The notes: a model not told the origin generated them from the letters alone. Counted from the stretch's first letter, positions 35,671 to 47,423 are shown. The stretch: DNA of 64,000 nucleotides from Falsochrobactrum ovis (GCF_003259955.1 NZ_QLMK01000001.1:248001-312000); one strand, 5' to 3'. Numbers and translations are program-made.

Positions 35671-37464
35671 ATGGACACAAAATCCGCAGACGGCGCCTAT
35701 CGCGTTCTCGCTCGCAAATATCGACCACAGAATTTCGACGATCTTATCGGCCAGGAGCCGATGGTTCGCACCCTCAGCAATGCCTTTGAGGCAGGTCGCA
35801 TTGCGCAGGCCTGGATGCTTACCGGTGTGCGCGGCGTGGGAAAAACCACGACAGCCCGTATTCTGGCACGTGCCCTCAATTATAAAACCGATACGATCGA
35901 CCAGCCTTCGATTAATCTCTCCGAAATGGGTGAGCACTGTCAGGCGATTATGGAGGGACGCCATGTCGATGTAATCGAAATGGATGCGGCCTCTCATACG
36001 GGTATTGATGATATTCGGGAAATTATTGAGCAGGTTCGCTATCGCCCGGTCTCGGCTCGTTATAAAGTCTATATAATCGACGAAGTGCATATGCTCTCGA
36101 CGGCAGCCTTTAATGGCTTGCTCAAGACGCTTGAAGAGCCGCCCCCGCACGTTAAATTCATCTTTGCCACAACAGAAATTCGCAAAGTGCCGATTACAGT
36201 GCTGTCGCGCTGTCAGCGCTTTGATTTACGTCGTATCGAATCGGGCACCTTAGCAACGCATTTGCGCCGGATAGCAGAAGCCGAAAATATTAACGCCGAT
36301 GATGCTGCCCTTGCCATGATTGCAAGAGCGGGCGAAGGCTCGGCGCGCGATTCCCTTTCAATTTTCGATCAGGCCATCGCCCATGGCGCCGGTGAGGTTA
36401 GCGCAGAAGCTGTTCGCTCTATGCTGGGGCTTGCGGATCGCGCACGCATTATCGACCTGTTCGAAATGTTGATGCGGGGCGATGTAGCCGGAGCACTCAA
36501 CGAGTTTCGTGCGCAATATGATGTGGGAGCGGACCCATCGGTCATTCTGACGGATCTGGCCGAATTCAATCATTTGGTGACGCGACTTCGCTTCACTCCG
36601 GAAATCGCCGATGACGTGACGCTGTCGGAAGATGAGCGTATGCGCGGGCGTGAATTCGCACAAAAACTCTCAATCCGGGTTCTTTCACGCACATGGCAAA
36701 TGCTGCTCAAAGGTATTGCGGAAGTTGAGAGCGCATCTCGCCCTGTTCAGGCGGCTGAGATGCTTCTGATTAGGCTTGCTCATGCGGCAGACCTGCCGAC
36801 GCTTGATGAAGCGCTTCGCGGGCTGGATGGTAATGCACCGGCCACGCAACGCTCTGCTTCCCCAGCTCAAAGCCCATCCACCGATGGACCAAGGCCGAGC
36901 AGTAGCGCTGCATTGCAGACACAAAAGCCTGTAGCAGATGCGGTAGCGTCCTCTTCCGCTGCGCCGACTAATGGTGGGCCAGCCACCGCTATGCGTATTG
37001 TTGAGGCACCTGCGCCGCAGCCATCCGTAAATATTGCTAGCCTCGATGATATTGTGGCTCTTGCCGATAAATATCGCGATATGCAGTTTAAAATTTTGGT
37101 AAAAAACTGCGTGCGCCTAGCATCTGTTGCGCCCGGCCGGCTTGAAATCGGGCTGACAGAAGATGGACCTAAATCGCTTCCCGCCGATATTTCGCAGCGA
37201 TTATTGAACTGGACTGGAATTCGCTGGGTCGTAACCGTTGCTCGTGATGTGAGCACTCCGACAATTGCTGAAAAAGAGGCGCAGCGGCGTGAAAGTCTGG
37301 AAATGGATGCTCGCGCTGATCCAGACGTTGCGGCCATATTGGCGGCCTTTCCGGGCGCTAAAATCACAGATGTGCGCATTGCTGTGGCAGAAGCAAATGA
37401 TGATGAAGATATTGATCTTGATATGGTCGATTCTTCGTCCGATATGCCGCTCGAAGATGATTGA
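35671..37464 (+). CDS. dnaX: DNA polymerase III subunits gamma/tau
   Basis: DnaX is the clamp-loader ATPase. The 597-residue protein has Walker A GVRGVGKTT (residues 52-60), Walker B YIIDEVHML (134-142), the sensor region TLEEPPPHVKFIFATTEIRK, then collar and a Pro/Ser/Ala-rich linker to a tau-specific C-terminus. The zinc-binding loop between Walker A and B normally has four Cys; here only Cys90 (MGEHCQAIMEG) remains. The same loss is, from memory, seen in other Hyphomicrobiales. ybaB and recR follow, the classic dnaX-ybaB-recR cluster. Confidence 0.95.
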   Translation: MDTKSADGAYRVLARKYRPQNFDDLIGQEPMVRTLSNAFEAGRIAQAWMLTGVRGVGKTTTARILARALNYKTDTIDQPSINLSEMGEHCQAIMEGRHVDVIEMDAASHTGIDDIREIIEQVRYRPVSARYKVYIIDEVHMLSTAAFNGLLKTLEEPPPHVKFIFATTEIRKVPITVLSRCQRFDLRRIESGTLATHLRRIAEAENINADDAALAMIARAGEGSARDSLSIFDQAIAHGAGEVSAEAVRSMLGLADRARIIDLFEMLMRGDVAGALNEFRAQYDVGADPSVILTDLAEFNHLVTRLRFTPEIADDVTLSEDERMRGREFAQKLSIRVLSRTWQMLLKGIAEVESASRPVQAAEMLLIRLAHAADLPTLDEALRGLDGNAPATQRSASPAQSPSTDGPRPSSSAALQTQKPVADAVASSSAAPTNGGPATAMRIVEAPAPQPSVNIASLDDIVALADKYRDMQFKILVKNCVRLASVAPGRLEIGLTEDGPKSLPADISQRLLNWTGIRWVVTVARDVSTPTIAEKEAQRRESLEMDARADPDVAAILAAFPGAKITDVRIAVAEANDDEDIDLDMVDSSSDMPLEDD

Positions 37465-37491
37465 TATTTCTGAATAATAAGGAGCACACCC

Positions 37492-37815
37492 ATGCGGGAT
37501 ATGCTGGGCATGATGAAACAGGCAAAGGAATTGCAGGCCAAGATGAAGGCCATGCAGGATGAGATTGCCGATTTGGAAGCAACCGCGTCATCGGGCGGTG
37601 GATTGGTGAGCATCACCCTTTCGGGCAAGGGCACGCTGTCGGCTATGAAGATCGATCCTTCGCTGATGAAGGAAGATGAAGTCGAAATTCTTGAAGATCT
37701 GATCATTGCCGCACACAATGATGCTAAGGCCAAACTCGAAGCGGCGATGGCGGAAAAAACCCAGGCTCTGACGGCTGGCTTGCCGATTCCTCCCGGTTTT
37801 AAATTGCCGTTCTGA
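37492..37815 (+). CDS. YbaB/EbfC family nucleoid-associated protein
   Basis: A 107-residue protein beginning [25 protein letters not shown], the coiled N-terminus of YbaB/EbfC, with the core [14 protein letters not shown] and the C-terminal [12 protein letters not shown]. Family members bind DNA as tweezer-shaped dimers. AAGGAG precedes the ATG. It lies between dnaX and recR. Confidence 0.94.
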   Translation: MRDMLGMMKQAKELQAKMKAMQDEIADLEATASSGGGLVSITLSGKGTLSAMKIDPSLMKEDEVEILEDLIIAAHNDAKAKLEAAMAEKTQALTAGLPIPPGFKLPF

Positions 37816-37855
37816 TTTGAGTGCGCAATCAAGCAAAATGATTTAAACCGGCACA

Positions 37856-38461
37856 ATGTCTAAACGAATCGCTGGTCCTGAAATTGAACGCCTTATCCAG
37901 CTTCTGGCACGAGTGCCGGGGCTGGGGCCGCGTTCTGCGCGCCGTGCGGCGCTTCATCTCATCAAGAAAAAAGAAGCTCTGCTGATCCCGCTTGGCAATG
38001 CCATGCAGGAAGCCGCCGAGAAAGTGCGTATCTGCTCCTGCTGCGGCAATGTCGACACCTCAGATCCGTGCACGATTTGCACCGATGTCAGACGTGAGCC
38101 TGCCACTTTGATCGTGGTCGAGGATGTCTCAGACCTATGGGCGCTTGAGCGCGCGGGAACCATGAATGTCCGCTATCATGTTCTGGGCGGGCGTCTGTCA
38201 CCCCTTGATGGCATTGGCCCGGATGATCTCAATATCAGATCGCTGGTCGATCGGGTTGGCGCAGGCGAGGTTAAAGAGGTTATTCTCGCAGTGAACGCAA
38301 CTGTCGAGGGTCAAACCACCGCCCATTATATCACCGATCAGCTAGCAGGATTTGAGGTGCGAGTAACCCGGCTGGCCCATGGTGTACCTGTTGGTGGCGA
38401 ACTTGATTATCTTGATGAGGGAACTCTGGCTGCTGCGTTGAGAGCCAGAACAGCATTGTGA
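37856..38461 (+). CDS. recR: Recombination protein RecR
   Basis: RecR forms a ring clamp that works with RecF/RecO in gap repair. The 201-residue protein has an N-terminal helix-hairpin-helix ([18 protein letters not shown]), a C4 zinc finger (Cys60, 63, 72, 75 in ICSCCGN...DPCTICTD) and a Toprim domain ([14 protein letters not shown]). It is last in the dnaX-ybaB-recR group. Confidence 0.95.
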   Translation: MSKRIAGPEIERLIQLLARVPGLGPRSARRAALHLIKKKEALLIPLGNAMQEAAEKVRICSCCGNVDTSDPCTICTDVRREPATLIVVEDVSDLWALERAGTMNVRYHVLGGRLSPLDGIGPDDLNIRSLVDRVGAGEVKEVILAVNATVEGQTTAHYITDQLAGFEVRVTRLAHGVPVGGELDYLDEGTLAAALRARTAL

Positions 38462-38476
38462 CGAGGGGAAAATGAA

Positions 38477-39733
38477 ATGGCTGGTTTGTGGAAACAATAT
38501 ATAAAACTGGCCGTTGCATTTTCTGTGACATTGGTCACATCAACGGCCATTGCCGCACCACCAAAGGCACAGATCGAAAACCAATATCGCAAATGGATCG
38601 AACAGGAGCTTTGGCCCGAGGCCAAAGCAGAGGGGGTATCGCGTGCCGTATTTGATCAGGCCTTTAAAGGCCTAACAATCAATTGGAAACTTCCCGATCT
38701 TGTTATTCCAGGCGAAAAACCAGCCACACCCAAAGCGCAGAAACAAGCGGAATTTGGCGCTCCCGCCCGTTATTTCAACGCAAAGACGGTCGGTTCTGTG
38801 AGCCGCGGTGGCAAGGCACGATTAGGCCAATATGCAAACCTGCTTCAACGCATTGAGCAGCAATATGGGGTGCCAGGCCGGATTGTTGTTGCAATCTGGG
38901 GTCGGGAATCGGGTTTTGGTACAGTAAAAATACCGCATAATGCCTTTGATGTGCTGGGCACCAAAGCATTCATGGCGACGCGCAAAGATATGTTTCGTGA
39001 AGAGCTGATAGCAGCGCTTAAGATCGCTTCTCGCGGATATATCGCTGACAATAGGATGAAAAGCTCTTGGGCTGGCGCGCTGGGCCAGCCGCAATTTATG
39101 CCGTCCTCCTATCTCAAACACGCAGTTGATTTTGATGGCGATGGAAAACGCGACATCTGGAATTCGGTGCCCGATACGCTGGCATCTATCGCGAATTATC
39201 TAAAAATCCATGGCTGGCAGCGGGGTCGCGATTGGGGCTATGAGGTCTTGGTGCCGCAAAGCGTGTCCTGCGCACTTGAAGGCCCTGATCAGGGTAAGAC
39301 ATTTGCTGAATGGGCACGGTTAGGCGTTAAACGGGTCAATGGCAAAGCTTTTCCTGCAAATGAGCTCAAAGGCGAAGGCTATTTGTTGATGCCAGCGGGC
39401 CGCTACGGCCCAGCCTTTATCGTGACGCCAAATTTTTATGTCCTCAAAGATTATAATATGAGCGATCTTTATGCGCTTTTTATCGGTCATATCGGCGACC
39501 GGATCGCTTATGGGGCAGGGGATTTTCATATCCCGTGGAGCGATGTCGGCACCATGTATCGCTCAGATATTCAGGCAATGCAAAAGCGCATGCAAGCACA
39601 GGGCTATGATGTCGGCAAAGCCGATGGGCTGCCGGGCTTTAAAACCCGCAGGTCAATTGGTCTCTGGCAGGCAAAAAACAATCAGGCTCCAACCTGCTTT
39701 ACCCAGCCGGAAATAATCAAGGCAATTCGCTAA
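38477..39733 (+). CDS. Lytic murein transglycosylase, MltB family
   Basis: The enzyme cleaves the MurNAc-GlcNAc bond with 1,6-anhydro ring formation. The 418-residue protein has a signal peptide (MAGLWKQYIKLAVAFSVTL...AIA), the catalytic Glu144 in VVAIWGRESGFG and the MltB block SWAGALGQPQFMPSSYLKHA with a Ca-binding-like DFDGDGKRDIW. A C-terminal peptidoglycan-binding helical domain (QAMQKRMQAQGYDVGKADG) completes it. No lipobox Cys is seen, so it is periplasmic rather than a lipoprotein. Fifteen bases after recR. Confidence 0.93.
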   Translation: MAGLWKQYIKLAVAFSVTLVTSTAIAAPPKAQIENQYRKWIEQELWPEAKAEGVSRAVFDQAFKGLTINWKLPDLVIPGEKPATPKAQKQAEFGAPARYFNAKTVGSVSRGGKARLGQYANLLQRIEQQYGVPGRIVVAIWGRESGFGTVKIPHNAFDVLGTKAFMATRKDMFREELIAALKIASRGYIADNRMKSSWAGALGQPQFMPSSYLKHAVDFDGDGKRDIWNSVPDTLASIANYLKIHGWQRGRDWGYEVLVPQSVSCALEGPDQGKTFAEWARLGVKRVNGKAFPANELKGEGYLLMPAGRYGPAFIVTPNFYVLKDYNMSDLYALFIGHIGDRIAYGAGDFHIPWSDVGTMYRSDIQAMQKRMQAQGYDVGKADGLPGFKTRRSIGLWQAKNNQAPTCFTQPEIIKAIR

Positions 39734-39793
39734 ATTTGCACCGAAAGCTAGAGCCATAGCTCACTTTCTAAATGCGCTAAAATATGACCAACA

Positions 39794-39826
39794 AAAAGCC
39801 CGGTACATGACCGGGCTTTTCTTTCT
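39794..39826. terminator. Bidirectional terminator between the transglycosylase and rpsA
   Basis: AAAAGCCCGG-TACATGA-CCGGGCTTTT is self-complementary at the A/T ends and so gives a T run on both strands. The flanking genes are convergent. Confidence 0.92.
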
Positions 39827-39840
39827 ATACAGGCAGAAAA

Positions 39841-41541
39841 TTAATTCTGTTCCTGCTTCTTCAGAGCTGCGCTGAGAATATCGCCAAGTGAAGCGCCGGA
39901 ATCGGTCGAACCATACTGTGCGACAGCTTCCTTTTCTTCGGCAATTTCCAGAGCCTTGATCGAAACCTGCAGCTTACGGGACTTCTTGTCGAAGGCGATG
40001 ACGCGAGCGTCGACCTTCTGACCAACCGTAAAGCGCTCAGGACGCTGTTCGTCACGATCACGCGACAGATCCGAACGGCGGATGAAGCTGTCGAGGTCGT
40101 GATCGACCAGACGAACTTCCAGACCACCATCGGTAACAGCGGTTACTTCGCAGGTTACCACGGCATTCTTGCGCAGTTCACCCGAAGCTGCTGCTTCACC
40201 GACCTTGTCGCCGGAAAGCTGCTTGATGCCGAGCGAGATGCGTTCCTTCTCAACGTCAACGTCGAGAACGACTGCCTTAACGACTTCACCCTTGTTGTAC
40301 TCTTCGATGACCTGTTCGCCTGGGCGGTTCCAGTCAAGATCGGAAAGGTGAACCATACCGTCGACATCGCCGTCGAGGCCGATGAACAGACCGAATTCGG
40401 TCTTGTTCTTAACTTCGCCTTCAACAACGGTACCGGTTGGGTATTTGTCAGCAAAGGTTGTCCATGGGTTGTCGAGGGTCTGCTTGAGACCGAGGGAGAT
40501 ACGGCGCTTGACCGGATCAACTTCGAGCACAACCACTTCAACTTCCTGTGTGGTGGAAAGAATCTTGCCCGGATGGACATTCTTCTTGGTCCACGACATT
40601 TCGGAAACGTGGATAAGACCTTCGATGCCTGGCTCGATTTCGACGAATGCACCGTAATCGGTGATGTTCGTGACAGTACCGGTGATCTTCTTGCCGATCG
40701 GGTACTTCGCGCCGATACCATCCCAAGGATCGCTCTCGAGCTGCTTCATGCCGAGCGAGATACGATGGGTTTCCTGGTTGATGCGGATGATCTGCACCTT
40801 GACCGTCTGGCCGATGGTGAGGATTTCCGATGGATGGTTCACACGACGCCATGCCATGTCGGTGACGTGCAACAGACCGTCGATGCCGCCGAGATCAACA
40901 AACGCACCGTAATCGGTGATGTTCTTGACCACACCTTCAACGACCTGACCTTCTTCAAGGTTCTGAACGATTTCAGAGCGCTGTTCTGCACGGGATTCTT
41001 CAAGAACCGTACGGCGCGAAACAACGATATTGCCGCGACGCTTGTCCATTTTGAGGATTTCAAACGGCTGCGGAACGTGCATGAGCGGGGTAACGTCGCG
41101 GATCGGACGAATATCGACCTGTGAACGCGGCAAGAAGGCAACTGCGCCATCCAGATCGACGGTGAAACCACCCTTGACCTGATTGAAGATAACGCCGTCA
41201 ACGCGTTCGCCATTGGCAAATTTCTGCTCGAGCTTGCCCCAGCTTTCTTCGCGGCGAGCCTTTTCACGCGACAGAACAGCTTCGCCGAGTGCGTTTTCAA
41301 TGCGCTCAACGTAAACTTCAACTTCGTCGCCCGGCTTCATCGAGCCGTCTTTGCCCTTCGCGCCGAATTCCTTCAGCGGTACGCGACCTTCGACTTTGAG
41401 GCCAGCATCAATGATTGCCATGTCTTTTTCGATGGCAACGATGCGGCCCTTTACAACATAACCTTCAGCAAGATCATTATGAGCAAAGGATTCGGCCAGC
41501 AGCGACTCGAAGTCTGCGAGAGAGGGATTAAAATCAGACAT
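39841..41541 (-). CDS. rpsA: 30S ribosomal protein S1
   Basis: S1 binds mRNA leaders and promotes their docking on the 30S subunit. The 566-residue protein contains six S1 OB-fold repeats, several with the repeated cores YGAFVDLGGIDGLLHV, YGAFVEIEPGIEGLIHV and FGLFIGLDGDVDGMVHL. The first two are the more divergent ribosome-binding repeats. AGGAG precedes the ATG, and a stem-loop lies just upstream of that site. The order aroA-cmk-rpsA is conserved in proteobacteria. Confidence 0.97.
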   Translation of the reverse strand: MSDFNPSLADFESLLAESFAHNDLAEGYVVKGRIVAIEKDMAIIDAGLKVEGRVPLKEFGAKGKDGSMKPGDEVEVYVERIENALGEAVLSREKARREESWGKLEQKFANGERVDGVIFNQVKGGFTVDLDGAVAFLPRSQVDIRPIRDVTPLMHVPQPFEILKMDKRRGNIVVSRRTVLEESRAEQRSEIVQNLEEGQVVEGVVKNITDYGAFVDLGGIDGLLHVTDMAWRRVNHPSEILTIGQTVKVQIIRINQETHRISLGMKQLESDPWDGIGAKYPIGKKITGTVTNITDYGAFVEIEPGIEGLIHVSEMSWTKKNVHPGKILSTTQEVEVVVLEVDPVKRRISLGLKQTLDNPWTTFADKYPTGTVVEGEVKNKTEFGLFIGLDGDVDGMVHLSDLDWNRPGEQVIEEYNKGEVVKAVVLDVDVEKERISLGIKQLSGDKVGEAAASGELRKNAVVTCEVTAVTDGGLEVRLVDHDLDSFIRRSDLSRDRDEQRPERFTVGQKVDARVIAFDKKSRKLQVSIKALEIAEEKEAVAQYGSTDSGASLGDILSAALKKQEQN

Positions 41542-41554
41542 AAATACTCCTGAT

Positions 41555-41582
41555 GCATCCGGTATGAAAAAACATCGGATGC
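41555..41582 (-). promoter_or_regulatory. Stem-loop immediately upstream of the rpsA ribosome-binding site
   Basis: On the minus strand GCATCCGATG-TTTTTT-CAT-AC-CGGATGC can pair (7 bp plus 3 bp across a two-base bulge) and ends four bases before AGGAG of rpsA. It is well placed to affect S1 translation. E. coli rpsA is autoregulated through structured leader RNA; this hairpin is a candidate for a similar element. The remaining 41583-41749 has no gene. Confidence 0.5.
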
Positions 41583-41749
41583 GGCGCCGGGGGTTAGCGT
41601 TGCGTTATACCTGATCTCGGCCCCGTCTATAAAGACACCGGCGCGTGGAGCGCGAAGTCAGGTTTATCAATACGAGAGCAGCCTAATTAGGGCCGTAATC
41701 CCATTAATCCAGCGTTTTGACTGAACGATCCCAGGAAAAACCCGGAAAA

Positions 41750-44200
<2,451 letters not shown>

Positions 44201-44584
44201 GTGGCAAAACCTGAACTTGGTACCAAGCGCATCGACCCGGAGACGGGCAAGAAGTTTTACGACCTCAATCGTGATCCGATTGTATCGCCCTATACTGGGA
44301 TTTCCTATCCAAGATCTTATTTCGAAGCGACCGTAGCGGAAGCGCGTGCTGAAGAAGAAGCCGAAGAGGAAGAACTGGATACAGTTCTCGAAAAGCCTGA
44401 ATTCGTCTCGCTTGAAGAGGCCGATGACGAAGCCAAGGGTGGCGAGGATATTCCGGATCTTGATGACGACGTTGATCTTGGCGATGACGATGAGGATGCA
44501 TTCCTTGAGGAAGAGGAAGACGAGAATGATGACGTTGTCGGTATTATCGGCGGCGGCGTCAGCGACGATGATGAAGACGTCTGA
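44201..44584 (+). CDS. TIGR02300 family protein with FYDLN motif and acidic tail
   Basis: A 127-residue protein beginning at GTG 44201 with PELGTKRIDPETGKKFYDLNRDPIVSPYTG, the signature of the alphaproteobacterial TIGR02300 family, whose function is unknown. The last two-thirds is extremely acidic (runs of Glu, then Asp with Glu, to the C-terminus), which suggests an intrinsically disordered region. GAGG precedes the GTG. A terminator follows. Confidence 0.9.
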   Translation: MAKPELGTKRIDPETGKKFYDLNRDPIVSPYTGISYPRSYFEATVAEARAEEEAEEEELDTVLEKPEFVSLEEADDEAKGGEDIPDLDDDVDLGDDDEDAFLEEEEDENDDVVGIIGGGVSDDDEDV

Positions 44585-44608
44585 TTCTCTTCACTAAGCA
44601 ACAAGCGG

Positions 44609-44636
44609 AAAGGCGGCCTCTGGGTCGCTTTTTCGT
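44609..44636 (+). terminator. Terminator after the TIGR02300 gene
   Basis: GGCGGCC-TCTG-GGTCGCT with flanking A and T runs extends to AAAGGCGGCC/GGTCGCTTTT (G-U pairs allowed), followed by CGTTTTATTT. Confidence 0.75.
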
Positions 44637-44812
44637 TTTATTTCCGGGATTTATGGGTTTTTTTTAGAGACTTATGGCGCGGAAGCGCAAAATATTTCAT
44701 TATCAGTGTGAAAGTTGCGATTTAGCTCTTGATCTTCCTGATATTGCCCTTTAATAAGCCGCTCGACAGGGCAGTGCATTTCTGCTTTGTATTCCCTCGC
44801 AAGAGGTCTGAT

Positions 44813-44888
44813 GGGGCCATAGCTCAGCTGGGAGAGCGCCTGCATGGCATGCAGGAGGTCAGCGGTTCGATCCCGCTTGGCTCCACCA
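44813..44888 (+). tRNA. tRNA-Ala (anticodon GGC)
   Basis: A full cloverleaf of 76 bases: acceptor GGGGCCA/TGGCTCC, D-arm AGCTCAGCTGGGAGAGC, anticodon arm CCTGC-ATGGCAT-GCAGG with anticodon GGC, T-arm with GGTTCGATC and an encoded CCA end. It reads GCC/GCU alanine codons. The sequence on its 3' side becomes noticeably A+T-rich, as often found next to integration sites, but no repeated att copy of its 3' end was seen downstream. Confidence 0.97.
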
Positions 44889-45171
44889 ACATAATTTCCC
44901 ATACATATTGTTGCTACATTTCAATATTTACAGCCATTGTGTCGAGATGATTCCGAACAATCGTTCCGACCAAGTCCTCATGTCTTGATAATCCAATGAG
45001 AAAGCAATGGTCATGAAATAACGAATGACAGCAACAGCGTACTCTCAATATTCGACTTCAACAGCAATGAAATCCGCGTAGTCACGATTTTTACCCACAA
45101 TGGTGATTTTCATTTCCTTATTTCATGATTATTTCCTATCAAAAAGCAATATAGTTAATTTTGGGGGGGCA

Positions 45172-45639
45172 ATGTGGCCTTTTAATTATCTAAAGAGATC
45201 AAAAACTCCTAAAAAGAGTTCAAAAGAAAATAACGAAAATTCGTCAGCAGAGACGATTATTCGCTCTTTTGTTTCCTACGTAGAAACGTCCAACCTTCAG
45301 CCGTTAGAGGTTCGGGATGTAAGTAAGCTTCCTTACCCGAAGGAAAAGATCGTTCAAGCATTCCTTACTGCCATATCATCTAATATTGATTATTCTGTTA
45401 GAGAAAAACTGAAGGTTTTGGCGTTAGACATTCCTTCTTTTCAAGAAGGAGTGGGTGCTGTTGACCTTACGAGGCTCCCAAAGAATTTTGATAATCTAAC
45501 GGCTCAGCCGGAAAAGTTGTTATTCGCGATTTCGCAGCATGAAACTATTTCTGAGGCTTATTCCAAGTTCGAGAAAATTGTTGCGAGTGAACAGAAAAAT
45601 CTTTTGAAAATTATCGAAGCTATTGAGAAAACTGAATAA
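45172..45639 (+). CDS. Orphan hypothetical protein downstream of tRNA-Ala
   Basis: ATG 45172 is preceded by a GGGGGGG ribosome site and gives 155 residues beginning MWPFNYLKRSKTPKKSSKEN. After this basic, Lys/Ser/Asn-rich start the rest is mixed helical sequence (IIRSFVSYVETSNLQPLEVRDV and FSKFEKI-like helices near the end). No signal peptide, membrane helix or known motif is seen. Codon use is clearly more A+T-rich than the flanking core genes, which fits acquired DNA beside a tRNA. The open frame reaches 45100, but the ribosome site supports the shorter form. Function unknown; it may be a cargo gene of a lost element. Confidence 0.6.
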   Translation: MWPFNYLKRSKTPKKSSKENNENSSAETIIRSFVSYVETSNLQPLEVRDVSKLPYPKEKIVQAFLTAISSNIDYSVREKLKVLALDIPSFQEGVGAVDLTRLPKNFDNLTAQPEKLLFAISQHETISEAYSKFEKIVASEQKNLLKIIEAIEKTE

Positions 45640-46110
45640 TTTTTATTTACGGGATATCTAGGCAAAATTAAGAACGCAGAGGAAACCTCACAGCCTCGAC
45701 ACAGTGTTCATCTGAACTACAGGAGCACAGTTTGAAGGTGACGGATTTGCGGCCTTCCTTGTGGCCGACAACTGTGAGATAGTGCTTTCTGGTTGTCCTG
45801 CCCTCTCAGCTTCTGTGATGATCCAGCGACGGAGGAATGGAAGTTTACAACGCTTCTGCGTCTGCCTTCCCGTTTACCGTCAACGCTCAGTTTCTCGATT
45901 TCGTTGAAGCCTAAGCTCTGCCTATTCAGGCAGCGAGCACGCGATAAACCCGCGCTAACTTGCTTGCCTAAACGATTTTTACCTTCGTTCAAACTCGTTG
46001 AAACCCGCAGGCAGTTTCCTGGCGTTAACAGCGTGCTGGCCCCTTGCAATCAGCGGCTGGAAATGCATTCTTATAATATTACGAAAGCTAGACTCTGCTT
46101 CGCATAATAA
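45640..46110. other. Unassigned segment of normal base composition between the orphan gene and livK
   Basis: No gene can be assigned. Overlapping open frames exist on both strands (minus 45717-46049 and plus 45793-46107), but neither has convincing codon use or a family. A third plus-strand frame from ATG 45837 encodes 25 residues (MEVYNASASAFPFTVNAQFL...) and then continues readable with repeated stops. The composition is more even than in the A+T-rich gene just upstream. It could be a decayed gene, a mobile-element remnant or a structured RNA. Confidence 0.4.
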
Positions 46111-46305
46111 AGACAATAAAACCATGACGGTTTTGATTATATTTATAGCGCAGTTGGGCTCACGCTATTGATTTTTGGTATTACATGCCTTTGGCACATC
46201 AAACACGCCAAAGGTTGGGGGTCAGCAACCCAATGCACAGACATTGGCGTTGCAGTACGGGGATTGATGAGGCTGTCCAGAAAAGCCTCGCCGAAGGAGA
46301 AAAAT

Positions 46306-47412
46306 ATGAATCGGAAACTGCTTTCCAGCGTTGTTTTCGCTGCAACGATAGGCTTCACCAGCGCAGCATACGCAGATATTACAATTGGTGTCGTCGCACC
46401 ACTGACCGGTCCTGTTGCTGCCTATGGTGATCAGGTTAAGAAAGGTGCCGAAACTGCAGTAGAAGTGATCAATGCTGCTGGCGGTATTAAGGGCGAAAAA
46501 GTCGTTTTAAAGTTCGCTGACGACGCAGGTGAACCAAAGCAGGGTGTTTCCGCAGCCAACCAATTGGTTGGTGATGGCATCAAATTCGTTGTCGGTCCGG
46601 TAACCACGGGCGTTGCAATTCCCGTTTCGGACGTTTTTGCTGAAAACGGTATCTTGATGGTTACGCCAACGGCCACTGGGCCCGATCTGACCGCACGTGG
46701 TCTTGAAACCGTTTTTCGCACTTGTGGACGTGACGACCAGCAAGCCGACGTGATGGCCGATTACTACCTGAAGAACCTTAAAGACAAAAAAGTTGCTGTC
46801 GTCCACGATAAGGGCGCTTATGGCAAAGGACTGGCCGATGCTTTTAAGGAGGCCATTAATAAAGGTGGCGTCACGGAAGTTCATTATGATTCGGTAACGC
46901 CGGGCGATAAGGATTTCAGTGCGCTGGTCACCAAACTAAAGGCCGCTGATGCAGAAGTCATTTACTTCGGCGGATATCACGGTGAAGGTGGCCTGCTTTC
47001 ACGTCAGCTACACGATGCCGGACTTGATGCCCTTATTCTTGGCGGAGAGGGTCTCTCCAACACGGAATACTGGGCTATTGGTGGTGATACGGCGCAGGGA
47101 ACACTCTTCACCAATGCCGTGGATGCTACAAAAAACCCAGCTTCCAAAGAAGCGGTTGATGCGCTGACTGCGAAAAATATTCCGGTCGAAGCTTTCACCA
47201 TGAATGCATATGCGGCTGTTCAGGTGCTTAAGGCAGGCATGGAGCGGGCCGATACCACCGAAGACGCAGCAGCGGTTGCAAAAGTGCTGCATGAGGGTGA
47301 GCCAATCGAAACAGTCATCGGTGAACTGACCTATGGCGGCACCGGTGATCTCACCTCACCAAGCTTCGACGTCTTTAGCTGGGATGAAGGCAAGATTGTC
47401 GGCCTCGACTAA
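46306..47412 (+). CDS. Branched-chain amino-acid ABC transporter substrate-binding protein (LivK/LivJ-like)
   Basis: ATG 46306 with GAAGGAG upstream gives 368 residues. A Sec signal peptide ([23 protein letters not shown]) is followed by [20 protein letters not shown], the typical LivK/LivJ start, and by [21 protein letters not shown] and [16 protein letters not shown]. These periplasmic proteins bind Leu/Ile/Val or related amino acids. No liv permease or ATPase gene lies next to it, so it must work with components encoded elsewhere. The frame is open to 46168, but the signal peptide fixes the start. Confidence 0.93.
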   Translation: MNRKLLSSVVFAATIGFTSAAYADITIGVVAPLTGPVAAYGDQVKKGAETAVEVINAAGGIKGEKVVLKFADDAGEPKQGVSAANQLVGDGIKFVVGPVTTGVAIPVSDVFAENGILMVTPTATGPDLTARGLETVFRTCGRDDQQADVMADYYLKNLKDKKVAVVHDKGAYGKGLADAFKEAINKGGVTEVHYDSVTPGDKDFSALVTKLKAADAEVIYFGGYHGEGGLLSRQLHDAGLDALILGGEGLSNTEYWAIGGDTAQGTLFTNAVDATKNPASKEAVDALTAKNIPVEAFTMNAYAAVQVLKAGMERADTTEDAAAVAKVLHEGEPIETVIGELTYGGTGDLTSPSFDVFSWDEGKIVGLD

Positions 47413-47423
47413 TATTCGCATTC

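Noticed and set aside
35379-35678. 236-residue form of the HIT protein
   Set aside because: The extra 100 codons run antisense through the SRP RNA and the dnaX leader; the HIT family is about 140 residues.
40099-41124. 341-codon plus-strand ORF antisense to rpsA
   Set aside because: It is a shadow of the S1 repeats; rpsA is certain and the antisense protein has no family features.
45045-45113. 22-codon minus-strand ORF (MKITIVGKNRDYADFIAVEV...)
   Set aside because: It has a plausible ribosome site and the frame continues readable after the stop, but it is too short to call; noted as a possible remnant.
45717-46049. 110-codon minus-strand ORF in the unassigned segment
   Set aside because: It overlaps another long frame on the other strand, has no recognisable domain and unusual composition; kept only as part of an unassigned region.
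45640-46110. tmRNA, RNase P RNA or 6S RNA in the unassigned segment
   Set aside because: None of the conserved sequence blocks I know for these RNAs (for example an AND-type tag reading frame) could be found.
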